Positions 40,498-49,133 are shown, numbered from the stretch's first letter. The stretch: 64,000 nucleotides of DNA from Streptomyces sp. HPF1205 (GCF_020400825.1 NZ_JAINVH010000028.1:46403-110402); one strand, 5' to 3'. The notes: generated from the letters alone by a model not told the origin. Numbers and translations are program-made.

Positions 40498-42578
40498 ACG
40501 GGGGGATGCGGGGCTTCCTGCGGGAGCGCCGGGCCGTGCTCGCGGTCCTCGCCGGATGGTCCGTCGTCGAGGCGGGGCAGACCTTCTTCGGCGCCTTCGC
40601 GCTGGCCAAGGCGGTCGACCAGGGCTTCCTGCGGGACCGGCCCGCCGTGGGCGCGTGGTGGCTGGCGCTGGCGGCGCTGTGCGTGCCGGTCGGCGCGTTC
40701 GGCACGGCCCGCGTCTTCCGGGCCCTGGCCGCGCTGGTGGAGCCGCTGCGGGACCGACTGGTCGAGACGGTGGTACGACGGGGGGTACGGGCCGCCGTGC
40801 GCGGCCGCGCCACACCGCACTCGTCCGTGGTCTCGCGGCTGACCCACCAGGTCGAGATCGCCCGCGACGCCTTCGGCGGACTCGTCCTGGTCCTGCGGTC
40901 GTTCGCCTTCACCACGGCCGCCGCTCTGGCCGGAATGTGCGCGCTGGCTCCCATGACGCTGCTGATCGTGGTACCGCCGCTGGCGGCGGGCATCGCCCTC
41001 TTCGCGGCAGCCCTGCGGCCACTGGCGGCCCGCCAGCACCGCTACCTCGCCGCCGACGAGGCCCTCGCGGCCGAACTGGGCACACTGGCGGGGGGGCTGC
41101 GCGACATCAGGGCGTGCGGCGCGGAGGAGGTCATGGCGGAGCGCGCGCGTCAACGCGTCGACGCGGAACTGCGGGCCGAGTGCTCCCTCGCCCGCTGGGG
41201 CGTCGCCCGCGCGGCCGCCCCCGCGATCGGCGGCCGGCTCCCCGTGGTCCTGCTCCTGGTGGCCGCCCCTTGGCTGCTGTCCACCCACCGCGTCACCGCC
41301 GGCGCCCTCCTGGGCACGCTCACCTACCTCACCCAGTCCCTCCAGCCCGCACTCCAGAACCTCGTCCACACCTTGAGCGCGGCTGGCACCCGGCTGGGCG
41401 TGGTACTGGAACGCGTCACGGGTGGCGAGCGGGACGGTGCCGCGGAGGGTGAATCGGAGGGTGAACCGGACGGCGAACCGCCCGCCGCCGAAGCCGCGCC
41501 CGAGCCGGCCGCCCCCCGCGGACCGGCCGCCTGGCGGCCCAAGCGGCGCTCCTCCCCGCGGGATGCGGCGGGTGGTGGTTCGGACGGGGAGGCGGCTGCC
41601 CGGGACGTGGCCCGTGGCCGTTCGGGCGGGCGGGCCGCCGTGCCCGGGCCGGGGCGGGGGCGCCGGGGGCGCCGCGTGTCCGAGGCGGCGGGTGGTGGTT
41701 CGGACGATTGGTCCTCCGAGCCGGACGTGGCCCGTGGCCGTTCGGGCGGGCGGGCCGCCGTGCCCGGGCCGGGGCGGGGGCGCGAGGGGCTTGCGGGGGG
41801 TGCCGGGGGCGGTTCGGTGGGGGGGCGGGGGACGGGCACGTACGAGTCGGTGCCGCGGGCTGGGGGCGGGGTCGTGCTGCGGTTCGAGGGAGTCACCTTC
41901 GCGTACGGGGCCGGGGCCCGGCCGGTGGTGCGGGCGCTGGACCTGGACGTCGCGGAGGGCGAGCACCTGGCGGTGGTCGGGCCGAGCGGGATCGGCAAGT
42001 CGACCGTGGCCGGGCTCGCGGCCGGGCTGCTGCGCCCCGACGCCGGCCGGGTGGTGGTGGCGGGGCGGCCCGCGCTCGTCCCCCAGGAGGCGTACGTATT
42101 CGGCGCGACCGTCGGCGACAACCTCCGCTACCTGCGGCCCGGCGCCGACGAGGCCGAGGTGCTGGCAGCCGCCGAAACGGTGGGCGCCGGTCCGCTGGTG
42201 GCGGCCCTGGGCGGGCTCGGCGGGCAGGTGGAGCCGGCCGCGCTGTCGGCGGGCGAGCGGCAACTGCTGGCGCTGGCCCGCACGTACCTGTCCCCGGCGC
42301 CCTTGGTGCTGCTCGACGAGGCCACCTGCCACCTGGACCCGGCGGCGGAGGCCGTCGCGGAACGGGCGTTCGCCGCCCGGCCGGGCGGCACGCTCGTGGT
42401 CGTCGCGCACCGGATCAGCTCGGCGCGGCGGGCGGGGCGGGTCCTCGTGCTGGACGGCACGCACGCCGTGCACGGTACGCACGAGGACCTGCCGACCCGC
42501 TCGCCGCTCTACCGCGACCTGGTGGGCGGCTGGTCGGTGGCCGGCCTCACACCCAGCCCGCCACCCGGGAGATCCTGA
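40494..42578 (+). CDS. ramB: ABC half-transporter RamB/AmfA (lanthipeptide export)
   Basis: 694-aa half-size exporter, partner of the preceding one. Membrane domain about 10-310, ATPase about 460-690: Walker A VGPSGIGKSTV (near 495), weak signature ALSAGERQLLALA with SAGE in place of SGGE, Walker B VLLDEATCHLD, H-loop VVAHRISS. Between them is a linker of about 150 residues, rich in Gly/Arg/Pro, far longer than needed and containing a 40-residue duplication. GTG 40494 overlaps the previous stop. Its end overlaps the convergent regulator by 32 bp. Confidence 0.92.
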   Translation: MNGGMRGFLRERRAVLAVLAGWSVVEAGQTFFGAFALAKAVDQGFLRDRPAVGAWWLALAALCVPVGAFGTARVFRALAALVEPLRDRLVETVVRRGVRAAVRGRATPHSSVVSRLTHQVEIARDAFGGLVLVLRSFAFTTAAALAGMCALAPMTLLIVVPPLAAGIALFAAALRPLAARQHRYLAADEALAAELGTLAGGLRDIRACGAEEVMAERARQRVDAELRAECSLARWGVARAAAPAIGGRLPVVLLLVAAPWLLSTHRVTAGALLGTLTYLTQSLQPALQNLVHTLSAAGTRLGVVLERVTGGERDGAAEGESEGEPDGEPPAAEAAPEPAAPRGPAAWRPKRRSSPRDAAGGGSDGEAAARDVARGRSGGRAAVPGPGRGRRGRRVSEAAGGGSDDWSSEPDVARGRSGGRAAVPGPGRGREGLAGGAGGGSVGGRGTGTYESVPRAGGGVVLRFEGVTFAYGAGARPVVRALDLDVAEGEHLAVVGPSGIGKSTVAGLAAGLLRPDAGRVVVAGRPALVPQEAYVFGATVGDNLRYLRPGADEAEVLAAAETVGAGPLVAALGGLGGQVEPAALSAGERQLLALARTYLSPAPLVLLDEATCHLDPAAEAVAERAFAARPGGTLVVVAHRISSARRAGRVLVLDGTHAVHGTHEDLPTRSPLYRDLVGGWSVAGLTPSPPPGRS
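41565..41804 (+). repeat. 120-bp direct duplication in the AmfA linker
   Basis: Two copies 120 bp apart. The central 61 bp (41603-41663 and 41723-41783) are identical, flanked by gcgggtggtggttcggacg at 41570 and 41690. Each unit is 40 codons (DVARGRSGGRAAVPGPGRGR core), so the frame is kept. Confidence 0.95.
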
Positions 42579-43350
42579 TGGCGTCGACCCGGTTGCGCGC
42601 GCCCGTCTTGCGGGTTATGGCGGCGAGGTAGTTGCGCACGGTCCCGTCGCACAGGTGCAGGCTGCGGGCGATCTCGGGAACCGACGCCCCCTCGGCGCTC
42701 AGCGAGAGCACGCTCAGCTCCCGTCGGGTCAGCGGCATGTCGGCCGCCTGCAGGAACTCCATGGCGAGCGACTCGTCGACGAACCGTTTCCCCTCCGCCG
42801 CCCGGCGCACCGCGGTGGGCAGCCGGTCGGCGGACCGGTCCTTGCTGACGAAGCCCAGCGCCCGCGCCTCGTAGGCCCGCCGCAGGTCGCCGGGCTTTCC
42901 GGCGCCGGTCAGCACCACTAACGCGGCGCACGACAGCCCGTGCCCGGCGCCGGCCCCCTCCGCCGGGCCGCCCGTCCCCACCCGCCCGCCCGGCCCCGTA
43001 TCGCCGCGGGCCGCCCGGCCCCCCGGGCGGCCCCAGTGCCCCCAGCCCCCGTGACCGCCGCCGTCGACCCAGCCGCCCCGCGCGCCCCCTCGCGCGTCCG
43101 CGCGCCCCCGGCTCCGAGCCGCGCGCCCGGAAACACGCGGGTCCTCCGGTCTGCTCCAGCCACCGGCGTGCTGCCGCCAGCCGGGACAGTCCGCGTCCGC
43201 GACACAGACGTGCGGAAGTGTCCTGCGCCCCGACTCGCCCAACCGGGGCCAGTCCGTCGCCGTCACCTCGAAGTCCGGTTCCTGCTCAAGCAGTGCGACC
43301 AGCGCGGAACGCAGCAGGCTCTGCTCGTGGGCCACCAGAACACGTATCAC
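42547..43350 (-). CDS. ramR: RamR/AmfR-type response regulator with internal insertion
   Basis: 267-aa regulator of the amf operon type. The receiver starts VIRVLVAHEQSLLRSALVALL and reaches the acidic strand VCVADADCPG (about 55-64). Then come about 75 Gly/Arg/Ala-rich residues with no fold, before the receiver resumes at LVVLTGAGKPGDLRRAYEARALGFVSKD. The C-terminal LuxR HTH is ELSVLSLSAEGASVPEIARSL plus TVRNYLAAITRKTG. Known RamR proteins are about 200 aa. GTG 43350 has GAGGGG 9 nt upstream; ATG 43359 is too close to it. Convergent with AmfA. The insertion is unusual. Confidence 0.85.
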   Translation of the reverse strand: MIRVLVAHEQSLLRSALVALLEQEPDFEVTATDWPRLGESGRRTLPHVCVADADCPGWRQHAGGWSRPEDPRVSGRAARSRGRADARGGARGGWVDGGGHGGWGHWGRPGGRAARGDTGPGGRVGTGGPAEGAGAGHGLSCAALVVLTGAGKPGDLRRAYEARALGFVSKDRSADRLPTAVRRAAEGKRFVDESLAMEFLQAADMPLTRRELSVLSLSAEGASVPEIARSLHLCDGTVRNYLAAITRKTGARNRVDAIRISRVAGWV

Positions 43351-43532
43351 TTGTCCCATCCCCTCGCGTCGACGTCCGCCCCCAAACGCCACCCCCCGGC
43401 CAGGCGCCTGTCCTTCCTAACCCGTGGGCATGCCATGCCGAAAGTCCCGCTTTTCGGTCAAGTCGGGGCAGTCGGACAGCGTGAAGGGGCATGGGGGGGC
43501 GCGCGTCAGCGCGTGCGCGCTCCCGAAGGGTC

Positions 43533-44174
43533 TCAGCGCATGCCCGGGCGTTCCGCTTTCTGGCGTAGTTCCGGCAATTCCAGCAGTCGGCACGCCATGC
43601 GGATGTCCGCGGTCACCCGGTCCACCGACGAGCGGCCGGCCAGCCAGCTCACCAGGGCCGCGTGCCAGGTGTGCTCGATCACGCGGACCGCCGAGAGCCG
43701 CTCGCCGGTCGGGGGGTCGGCGAGCGCCATCGCGTCCAGGATGATCGTGGTGGTCAGCCGGGAGCAGGTGTCCACCTCGGCGCTCACCGAGCGGTCGGCG
43801 AAGATCAGCGCGCGGACCATCGCGTCCGCCAGCCGCGGCTCGCGCCGCAGCGCCCGGAAGGCCCGCAGCAGCGTCTCCGCGACGCGTTCGCCGGGGTCCT
43901 CGGCGGTCGGCGGCCGGGTGCGCAGCGCCTCGTGCAACTGGCCGAGCTGGTCGCGCATGACGGCGACCAGCAGGTGGATCTTGGACGGGAAGTAGCGGTA
44001 GAGGGTGCCGAGCGCCACCTGGGAGGTCTCGGCGACCTCCCGCATCTGGACCGCGTCGAAGCCGCCCCGGCAGGCCAGCGCGGTGCTGGCGGCCAGGATC
44101 CGGCGGCGCCTGGCCTCCTGCCGCTCGGTCAGCGGGAGCTGCGACGGGCCGGGGTCCGCGGTCGTGGGTGCCAT
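43533..44174 (-). CDS. TetR-family regulator, KstR-like
   Basis: 213-aa TetR repressor. HTH at about 20-66: RRRRILAASTALACRGGFDAVQ then REVAETSQVALGTLYRYFPSKIHLL. The HTH and the VMRDQLGQLH and ALIFADRSVSAEVD segments resemble KstR, the mycobacterial sterol-catabolism repressor. A sequence matching the KstR operator consensus lies 265 bp upstream in the shared divergent region. The ligand is unknown; KstR proteins bind acyl-CoA thioesters. Divergent from the GT4 operon, so the likely target is that operon. Confidence 0.88.
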   Translation of the reverse strand: MAPTTADPGPSQLPLTERQEARRRRILAASTALACRGGFDAVQMREVAETSQVALGTLYRYFPSKIHLLVAVMRDQLGQLHEALRTRPPTAEDPGERVAETLLRAFRALRREPRLADAMVRALIFADRSVSAEVDTCSRLTTTIILDAMALADPPTGERLSAVRVIEHTWHAALVSWLAGRSSVDRVTADIRMACRLLELPELRQKAERPGMR

Positions 44175-44226
44175 GGCGTACCGTTCCGTTTCCGTACAGA
44201 TTCCGTACTGTTGGCGGCTGTTGCGT

Positions 44227-44317
44227 GGGTCCGTGCTGGGTCCGTGCTGGGTCCGGGCTGGTCCGTGCTGGGTCCGGGCTGGTCCGTGCCGGGTCCGGGC
44301 TGGTCCGTGCCGGGTCC
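44227..44317 (+). repeat. 21-bp tandem repeat in the KstR-like/GT4 intergenic region
   Basis: About four copies of ggtccgtgctgggtccgggct and shorter variants. It is followed by ccgggaggg repeats to about 44400. Together they fill much of the 332-bp divergent intergenic space. They are not in a gene. Confidence 0.9.
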
Positions 44318-44438
44318 CCCCGCCGGCCCGTGCGGCGCGCGCTCGTGCGTGCGGTGCGCGGCGGGAGGACCGGGAGTACCGGGAGGGCCGGGAGGGCCGG
44401 GAGGACGCGGAAGGGGACGTGTTCTGTACCATCAAGTC

Positions 44439-44452
44439 TGAAACTTGTTCTA
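44439..44452 (+). promoter_or_regulatory. KstR-type operator
   Basis: TGAAACTTGTTCTA fits the KstR consensus T-n2-AAC-n2-GTT-n2-A exactly. It lies 55 bp before the GT4 start, in an A/T-rich island (tctgaaacttgttctagatt) that contains promoter-like bases, so bound repressor would block transcription. The adjacent regulator is KstR-like. Confidence 0.7.
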
Positions 44453-44506
44453 GATTAGCGCGACCGGTTACGCTCCGGCTCAATCGCAGGCAGAAGGGGG
44501 CCGTGA

Positions 44507-45934
44507 GTGACCCAGGAGGCCAGGCCGCTACGGATCGCGCTGCTCAGCTACAAGGGCAACCCCTTCTGCGGCGGTCAGGGTGTCTACGTACGGCACCTGT
44601 CCCGGGAACTGGCCGCGCTCGGGCACAGCGTCGAGGTGATCGGCGCGCAGCCGTACCCCGTGCTGGACGCGGTCGGCGAGGGCGTCGTCCTCACGAAGCT
44701 GCCCAGCCTGGACCTCTACCGGCAGCCCGACCCCTTCCGCACGCCCGGCCGCGGCGAGTACCGCGACTGGATCGACGTGCTGGAGGTCGCCACCATGTGG
44801 ACCGGCGGCTTCCCCGAGCCGCTGACCTTCAGCCTGCGGGCCAGGCGCCACCTGGCCGCCCGCCGCGCCGACTTCGACGTCGTCCACGACAACCAGACCC
44901 TCGGCTACGGGCTGCTGGGCCTCGGCCTGCCGCTGGTCACGACGATCCACCACCCCATCACCGTCGACCGGCGGCTGGAGCTGGCCGCCGCGCGGGACCG
45001 CAAGCGCCGGCTGTCGGTCCGGCGCTGGTACGGCTTCACGCGGATGCAGAAGCGGGTCGCCCGCCGGCTGCCGTCCGTGGTGACCGTCTCCGGCTCCTCG
45101 CGCGAGGAGATCGTGGCGGACCTGGGCGTGCGGCCGCAGCGCATCCGTACCGTCCCGATCGGCGCGGACACGCGGCTGTTCGCGCCCGACCCGGCGGTCG
45201 CCGAGGTGCCCGGGCGGATCGTCACCACATCGAGCGCCGACGTGCCGCTCAAGGGCCTGGTCTTCCTGGTCGAGGCGCTGGCCAAGCTGCGGGTCACCCG
45301 GCCCGGCGCCCACCTGGTGGTGGTCGGCGCGCGCCCGGACAAGGGCCCGGTCGCCCGGGCGATCGAGGACTTCGGGCTCGGCGGCGCCGTGGAGTTCGTC
45401 AAGGGCATCAGCGACGCCGAACTCGTCGACCTGATCCGCGGTGCCCAAGTGGCGTGCGTGCCGTCGCTGTACGAGGGGTTCTCGCTGCCCGCCGCCGAGG
45501 CGATGGCCACCGGAACCGCGCTGGTGGCCACCACCGGCGGCGCCATCCCGGAGGTGGCCGGCCGCGACGGCGAGACGTGCCTGGCCGTGCCGCCTGGTGA
45601 CGCGGGCGCGCTGGCCGCCGCCCTCGACCGGGTGCTGGACGACGGCGAACTGCGCCGCCGGCTGGGGGCCGCGGGCCGCGCCCGCGTCCTGGAGCGCTTC
45701 ACGTGGGCCCGCGCCGCCCAGGCCACCGCCGAGGTCTACCGCGAGGCGATCGCCGACCGGCGCGCCCACCGGCCCCGCAGGCCGCCGATACCGGCGCTGC
45801 CGCCCACCGCGAGGACCGCCACCGCCAACACAGCCACCGTCGCCAACACCGCCGCCAATACCGCCGCCACTGCCGACAACGCCGCCTCCGCCGTCTCGGA
45901 CGACCCGGCCACCCCCGTGGGGAGCAACCGCTGA
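44507..45934 (+). CDS. GT4-family glycosyltransferase
   Basis: 475-aa GT-B glycosyltransferase. N-terminal acceptor domain starts LRIALLSYKGNPFCGGQGVY, with the Gly-rich turn and HLSRELAALGH. The C-terminal donor domain has the retaining motif SLYEGFSLPAAEAMATG (E-x7-E near residue 330) and APGRIVTTSSADVPLKG. It probably makes a glycolipid or glycoconjugate. The 40-residue Ala/Asn/Thr tail (ANTAANTAATADN) is low-complexity. GTG 44507 with AAGGGGG 6 nt upstream. First gene of an operon; TGATG overlap to the next gene. Confidence 0.92.
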   Translation: MTQEARPLRIALLSYKGNPFCGGQGVYVRHLSRELAALGHSVEVIGAQPYPVLDAVGEGVVLTKLPSLDLYRQPDPFRTPGRGEYRDWIDVLEVATMWTGGFPEPLTFSLRARRHLAARRADFDVVHDNQTLGYGLLGLGLPLVTTIHHPITVDRRLELAAARDRKRRLSVRRWYGFTRMQKRVARRLPSVVTVSGSSREEIVADLGVRPQRIRTVPIGADTRLFAPDPAVAEVPGRIVTTSSADVPLKGLVFLVEALAKLRVTRPGAHLVVVGARPDKGPVARAIEDFGLGGAVEFVKGISDAELVDLIRGAQVACVPSLYEGFSLPAAEAMATGTALVATTGGAIPEVAGRDGETCLAVPPGDAGALAAALDRVLDDGELRRRLGAAGRARVLERFTWARAAQATAEVYREAIADRRAHRPRRPPIPALPPTARTATANTATVANTAANTAATADNAASAVSDDPATPVGSNR

Positions 45935-46707
45935 TGCTGACCGTCGACTTCACCCGTTTCCCGCTCGCCGCGGGCGACCGCGTGCTGGACCTCGGGTGCG
46001 GCGGCGGCCGGCACGCCTTCGAGTGCTACCGGCGCGGCGCCCGCGTGGTCGCCCTGGACCGCAACGGCGAGGAGATCCGCGAGGTCGCCAAGTGGTTCGC
46101 GGCGATGAAGGAGGCGGGCGAGGCCCCGGCCGGCGCGTCCGCGACCGCCATGGAGGGCGACGCCCTCGCGCTGCCGTTCCCCGACGAGAGCTTCGACGCC
46201 GTCATCATCTCCGAGGTGATGGAGCACATCCCCGACGACAAGGGCGTGCTCGCCGAGATGGTACGGGTGCTGCGCCCCGGCGGCCGGATCGCGGTCACCG
46301 TGCCGCGCTACGGACCCGAGCGGATCTGCTGGGCGCTGTCCGACGCCTACCACGAGGTCGAGGGCGGCCACATCCGCATCTACAGGGCCGACGAACTGCT
46401 GGACCGCATGCGCGAGTCGGGCCTGGCCCCGTACGGCACCCATCACGCGCACGGCCTGCACGCGCCCTACTGGTGGATCAAGTGCGCGGTCGGCGTGGAC
46501 GACGACAAGGCCCTGCCGGTGCGGCTCTACCACAAGCTGCTGGTCTGGGACATCATGAAGCGGCCGCTGGCCACCCGGCTCGCCGAACAGGCCCTCAACC
46601 CGCTGATCGGCAAGAGCTTCGTGGCCTACGCGACCAAGCCGCACCTGCCGGCCGACGCCCGGGCCGGGGCCGCGGCGGCCGGGCCCGTCGGAAGCACCGC
46701 CAGGTGA
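45934..46707 (+). CDS. Class I SAM-dependent methyltransferase (operon with GT4)
   Basis: 257-aa methyltransferase of the type-11/UbiE-like group. Motif I VLDLGCGGGRHAFE (about 17-30), motif II FDAVIISEVMEHI (about 88-100), motif III VLRPGGRIAVTVP. Residues 140-250 are extra and hydrophobic/aromatic (YWWIKCAVGV, YHKLLVWDIMKRP), perhaps for membrane or lipid binding. ATG overlaps the GT4 stop by one base and the toroid gene overlaps its stop by GTGA, so all three are coupled. Acceptor unknown. Confidence 0.92.
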   Translation: MLTVDFTRFPLAAGDRVLDLGCGGGRHAFECYRRGARVVALDRNGEEIREVAKWFAAMKEAGEAPAGASATAMEGDALALPFPDESFDAVIISEVMEHIPDDKGVLAEMVRVLRPGGRIAVTVPRYGPERICWALSDAYHEVEGGHIRIYRADELLDRMRESGLAPYGTHHAHGLHAPYWWIKCAVGVDDDKALPVRLYHKLLVWDIMKRPLATRLAEQALNPLIGKSFVAYATKPHLPADARAGAAAAGPVGSTAR

Positions 46708-47786
46708 CCCGGGCGGGCAGCGGCCAGGGCGGCCGGACCGAACGGCTGGCGCTGCCCGGGGTGCTCACCGCCGGCCAGGCCGCCGCCACCGTCGCGGGCA
46801 TCGCGGCGCTGCAGCGCCCGGACGGCGCGATCCCCTGGTTCGCCGGGCACCACCTCGACCCGTGGGACCACACCGAGGCCGCGATGGCGCTGGACGCGGC
46901 GGGCGAGCACGAGCGGGCCCGGGCCGCGTACGAGTGGCTGGCGCGGCATCAGAACCCGGACGGCTCCTGGTTCGCCGCCTACCAGGACGGCGACGCCGCA
47001 CGGCCCACCGACCGCGGCCGGGAGACCAACTTCTGCGCCTACGTGGCCGTCGGCGTCTGGCACCACTACCTGGCCACCGGGGACGACCCCTTCCTGGACC
47101 GGATGTGGCCGCACGTCGTGCGCGCCGTGGAGTTCGTGCTGGCCCTGCGGCAGCCGGGCGGGCAGATCGGCTGGAAGCGGGAGGACGGCGGGCAGGCCGT
47201 GGCCGACGCCCTGCTGACCGGGTGCGCGTCCATCCACCAGGCGCTGCGCTGCGCCCTGGCCATCGCCGAGCACCGCGAGGAGCCGCAGCCGGACTGGGAA
47301 CTGGCCACGGGCGCGCTCGGGCACGCCGTGCGCCGCCACCCCGAGCGGTTCCTGGACAAGAGCCGCTACTCCATGGACTGGTACTACCCGGTGCTCAGCG
47401 GCACGCTGCGCGGCCCGCGCGCACTGGAGCGCATCGACGAGGGCTGGTCCCGGTTCGTCGTCCCCGGCCTCGGCGTGCGCTGCGTCGTCCCCAACCCGTG
47501 GGTGACCGGCGGGGAGAGCGCGGAACTCGCCCTCGCGCTGTGGGCGGCGGGCCGCTCGGACCACGCGGTCCGCGTCCTCGCCGACATCCAGCACCTGCGC
47601 GCCGAGGACGGCCTGTACTGGACCGGCTACGTCTACGAGGACGACGCCTTCTGGCCCGCGGAGCGCACCACTTGGACCGCGGCGGCGCTGCTGCTGGCGG
47701 TGGCCGCCCTCGGGGGAGAAGAGGCAACCACCGCGGTCTTCGGGGCGGAGCGGCTGCCGTACGGACTCGCGCCCGACTGCTGCTGA
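46704..47786 (+). CDS. Alpha/alpha-toroid (squalene-cyclase/prenyltransferase-like) protein
   Basis: 360-aa cytoplasmic toroid protein with repeated helix pairs and turns such as LQRPDGAIPWFAG, HQNPDGSWFAAY and LRQPGGQIGWKRED, like glucosidase/terpene-cyclase barrels. Several conserved aromatic and acidic residues face the cavity (HLDPWDHTEAAMAL, SMDWYYPVLSG). No DxDD cyclase motif is seen, so catalysis is uncertain. It could be a glycoside hydrolase-like enzyme acting on the GT product, or a cyclase for an isoprenoid lipid. Last gene of the KstR-linked operon. Confidence 0.85.
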   Translation: MTRAGSGQGGRTERLALPGVLTAGQAAATVAGIAALQRPDGAIPWFAGHHLDPWDHTEAAMALDAAGEHERARAAYEWLARHQNPDGSWFAAYQDGDAARPTDRGRETNFCAYVAVGVWHHYLATGDDPFLDRMWPHVVRAVEFVLALRQPGGQIGWKREDGGQAVADALLTGCASIHQALRCALAIAEHREEPQPDWELATGALGHAVRRHPERFLDKSRYSMDWYYPVLSGTLRGPRALERIDEGWSRFVVPGLGVRCVVPNPWVTGGESAELALALWAAGRSDHAVRVLADIQHLRAEDGLYWTGYVYEDDAFWPAERTTWTAAALLLAVAALGGEEATTAVFGAERLPYGLAPDCC

Positions 47787-47901
47787 CCTCTCCGGCGTGC
47801 CGGGCCCGGGCCCGCGTTCGGCACCTGACCAGGTCCCGGCACGCCGTCGTACGATCCGGTCGGGGTGCCGTACCCGACGCGGTGCTGTAGCCGATGGACT
47901 G

Positions 47902-48189
47902 CTATACCCGATTCACCCGGCCTGCCACCGCGTGCGCCACGACCAGGTAGACGACCGCGGGCAGACCGTAGTTGAGCACCGTGCGCCACTTTGCGTTGTC
48001 CGGCGTGAACAGGTCGCGGGACCAGCCCGCCAGCCAGTTCGCCGAATGATGGACCCAGTTGACCAGGTCGTTGGCCCGATTTGCGTCCAGCAGGAAGAAC
48101 AGGATCCACAGGATCAGGATCAGCGAAGCGATGTCTGCGGCGATCAGGATGATCACCGCGGCGGGGTTGCCGCCATACCGTCTGGCCAT
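47902..48189 (-). CDS. Small two-TM membrane protein
   Basis: 95-aa protein. TM1 is AAVIILIAADIASLILILWILFFLL (about 8-32). After a hydrophilic middle (VNWVHHSANWLAGWSRDLF) TM2 lies near VLNYGLPAVVYLVVAHAV (about 70-88). ATG 48189 is chosen because it directly precedes the charged start RRYGGNPA; the longer frame extends into low-complexity sequence. YggT/SHIPPO-like function is not established. Convergent with the toroid gene. Confidence 0.75.
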   Translation of the reverse strand: MARRYGGNPAAVIILIAADIASLILILWILFFLLDANRANDLVNWVHHSANWLAGWSRDLFTPDNAKWRTVLNYGLPAVVYLVVAHAVAGRVNRV

Positions 48190-48416
48190 GTCGGTCGCAT
48201 TGCCCCGAAGGGGTGGTTGAAACGCGGTGGACGAGTCCCGGGAAAGGCCGGCGGACGCTCGGCGACACCCGTGCCGACCTGCTCGAATGGCGGCGGTCGA
48301 CCGTTCGGGTGATCCTGCTGGAGGATACGTCGGCATAGGTGCCGCTATGCCCGGAACGTACCGCCGTCATCCATGGCCTGCCACCCTCGTTCACGGCCCA
48401 GTACCGGAGGTGCGTC

Positions 48417-49043
48417 GTGACCACCGGAAACCCCGCCCGCAGGGCCCTGGTCGTCCTGTCGCTCGCCCTCGCCCTGCTCGTGATCCCGGCCGGCGCCGGG
48501 CACGCGGCCGCGGCGGGCCCAGTCGCCGGACACTCCGCCGTCGTACCCGCGGCCGCCGTACCCGCGGCCGGACCGGGCGCGGCCCAGCCCAGCCCCAGTC
48601 CGACCAGCCCCGCCGAGCGGAAGAAGTTCGCCAAGACCCGCTTCGTGCTCAACGCCGGGCTCGCCGCCGGTGCCACGTACGAGTGGATCGTCAAGCCGGC
48701 CAAGGCGGGCAGGTTCAAGAAGGGCGCGCCGGGCCGCAAGCTCACCTTCGTCAAGGCCGCCCTCGCGGGCGCGTTCGCGTACAACCGCCTCAAGGCCGCC
48801 GTCGCGGACGCCAAGGGCGACCCGGCGCTGAGCAAGGCGCTGGCCCCCGTCACCGCGGGCATCGCCTCCCTGAAGGCGCTGCCGGCCAAGCTCAGGAACG
48901 GCGAGGACGTCAACTCGATCGTCGACGACTACGACAAGACGATCACCAAGGTGAAGGACGCGGGCAAGAGCGCCGGCGCCGACGTGAAGAACAAGGTCCC
49001 GTCGCTGTCCGACCTGAAGTCGGGCGCGAACAACCCCGGTTGA
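48417..49043 (+). CDS. Secreted protein of unknown function
   Basis: 208-aa protein with a signal peptide (ALVVLSLALALLVIPAGAGHA, cleaved about residue 31) and a mature region. After a Pro/Ser spacer (QPSPSPTSPAE) there is a helical domain that is strongly basic, from KKFAKTRFVLNAGLAAGATYEW to LKALPAKLRNGED and DYDKTITKVKDAGKSAG. GTG 48417 with GGAGG 6 nt upstream. It ends at a strong terminator shared with the next, convergent gene. No known domain recognised. Confidence 0.8.
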   Translation: MTTGNPARRALVVLSLALALLVIPAGAGHAAAAGPVAGHSAVVPAAAVPAAGPGAAQPSPSPTSPAERKKFAKTRFVLNAGLAAGATYEWIVKPAKAGRFKKGAPGRKLTFVKAALAGAFAYNRLKAAVADAKGDPALSKALAPVTAGIASLKALPAKLRNGEDVNSIVDDYDKTITKVKDAGKSAGADVKNKVPSLSDLKSGANNPG

Positions 49044-49072
49044 CGTCGCCCCCGGCGCTCCCGCGGCGCGAA

Positions 49073-49117
49073 ACGGCCGGCGCCCCTCCGTGTCCTTCCC
49101 GGAGGGGCGCCGGCCGT
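49073..49117. terminator. Bidirectional terminator, 18-bp stem
   Basis: ACGGCCGGCGCCCCTCCG (49073-49090) pairs perfectly with the segment 49100-49117 around a 9-nt loop. It lies between two convergent genes. Confidence 0.9.
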
Positions 49118-49133
49118 TCGTCCGACCGGCGGG

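Noticed and set aside
47787..47901. Small gene between toroid and two-TM genes
   Set aside because: No frame with a ribosome site and normal codon bias; only 115 bp between two convergent genes.
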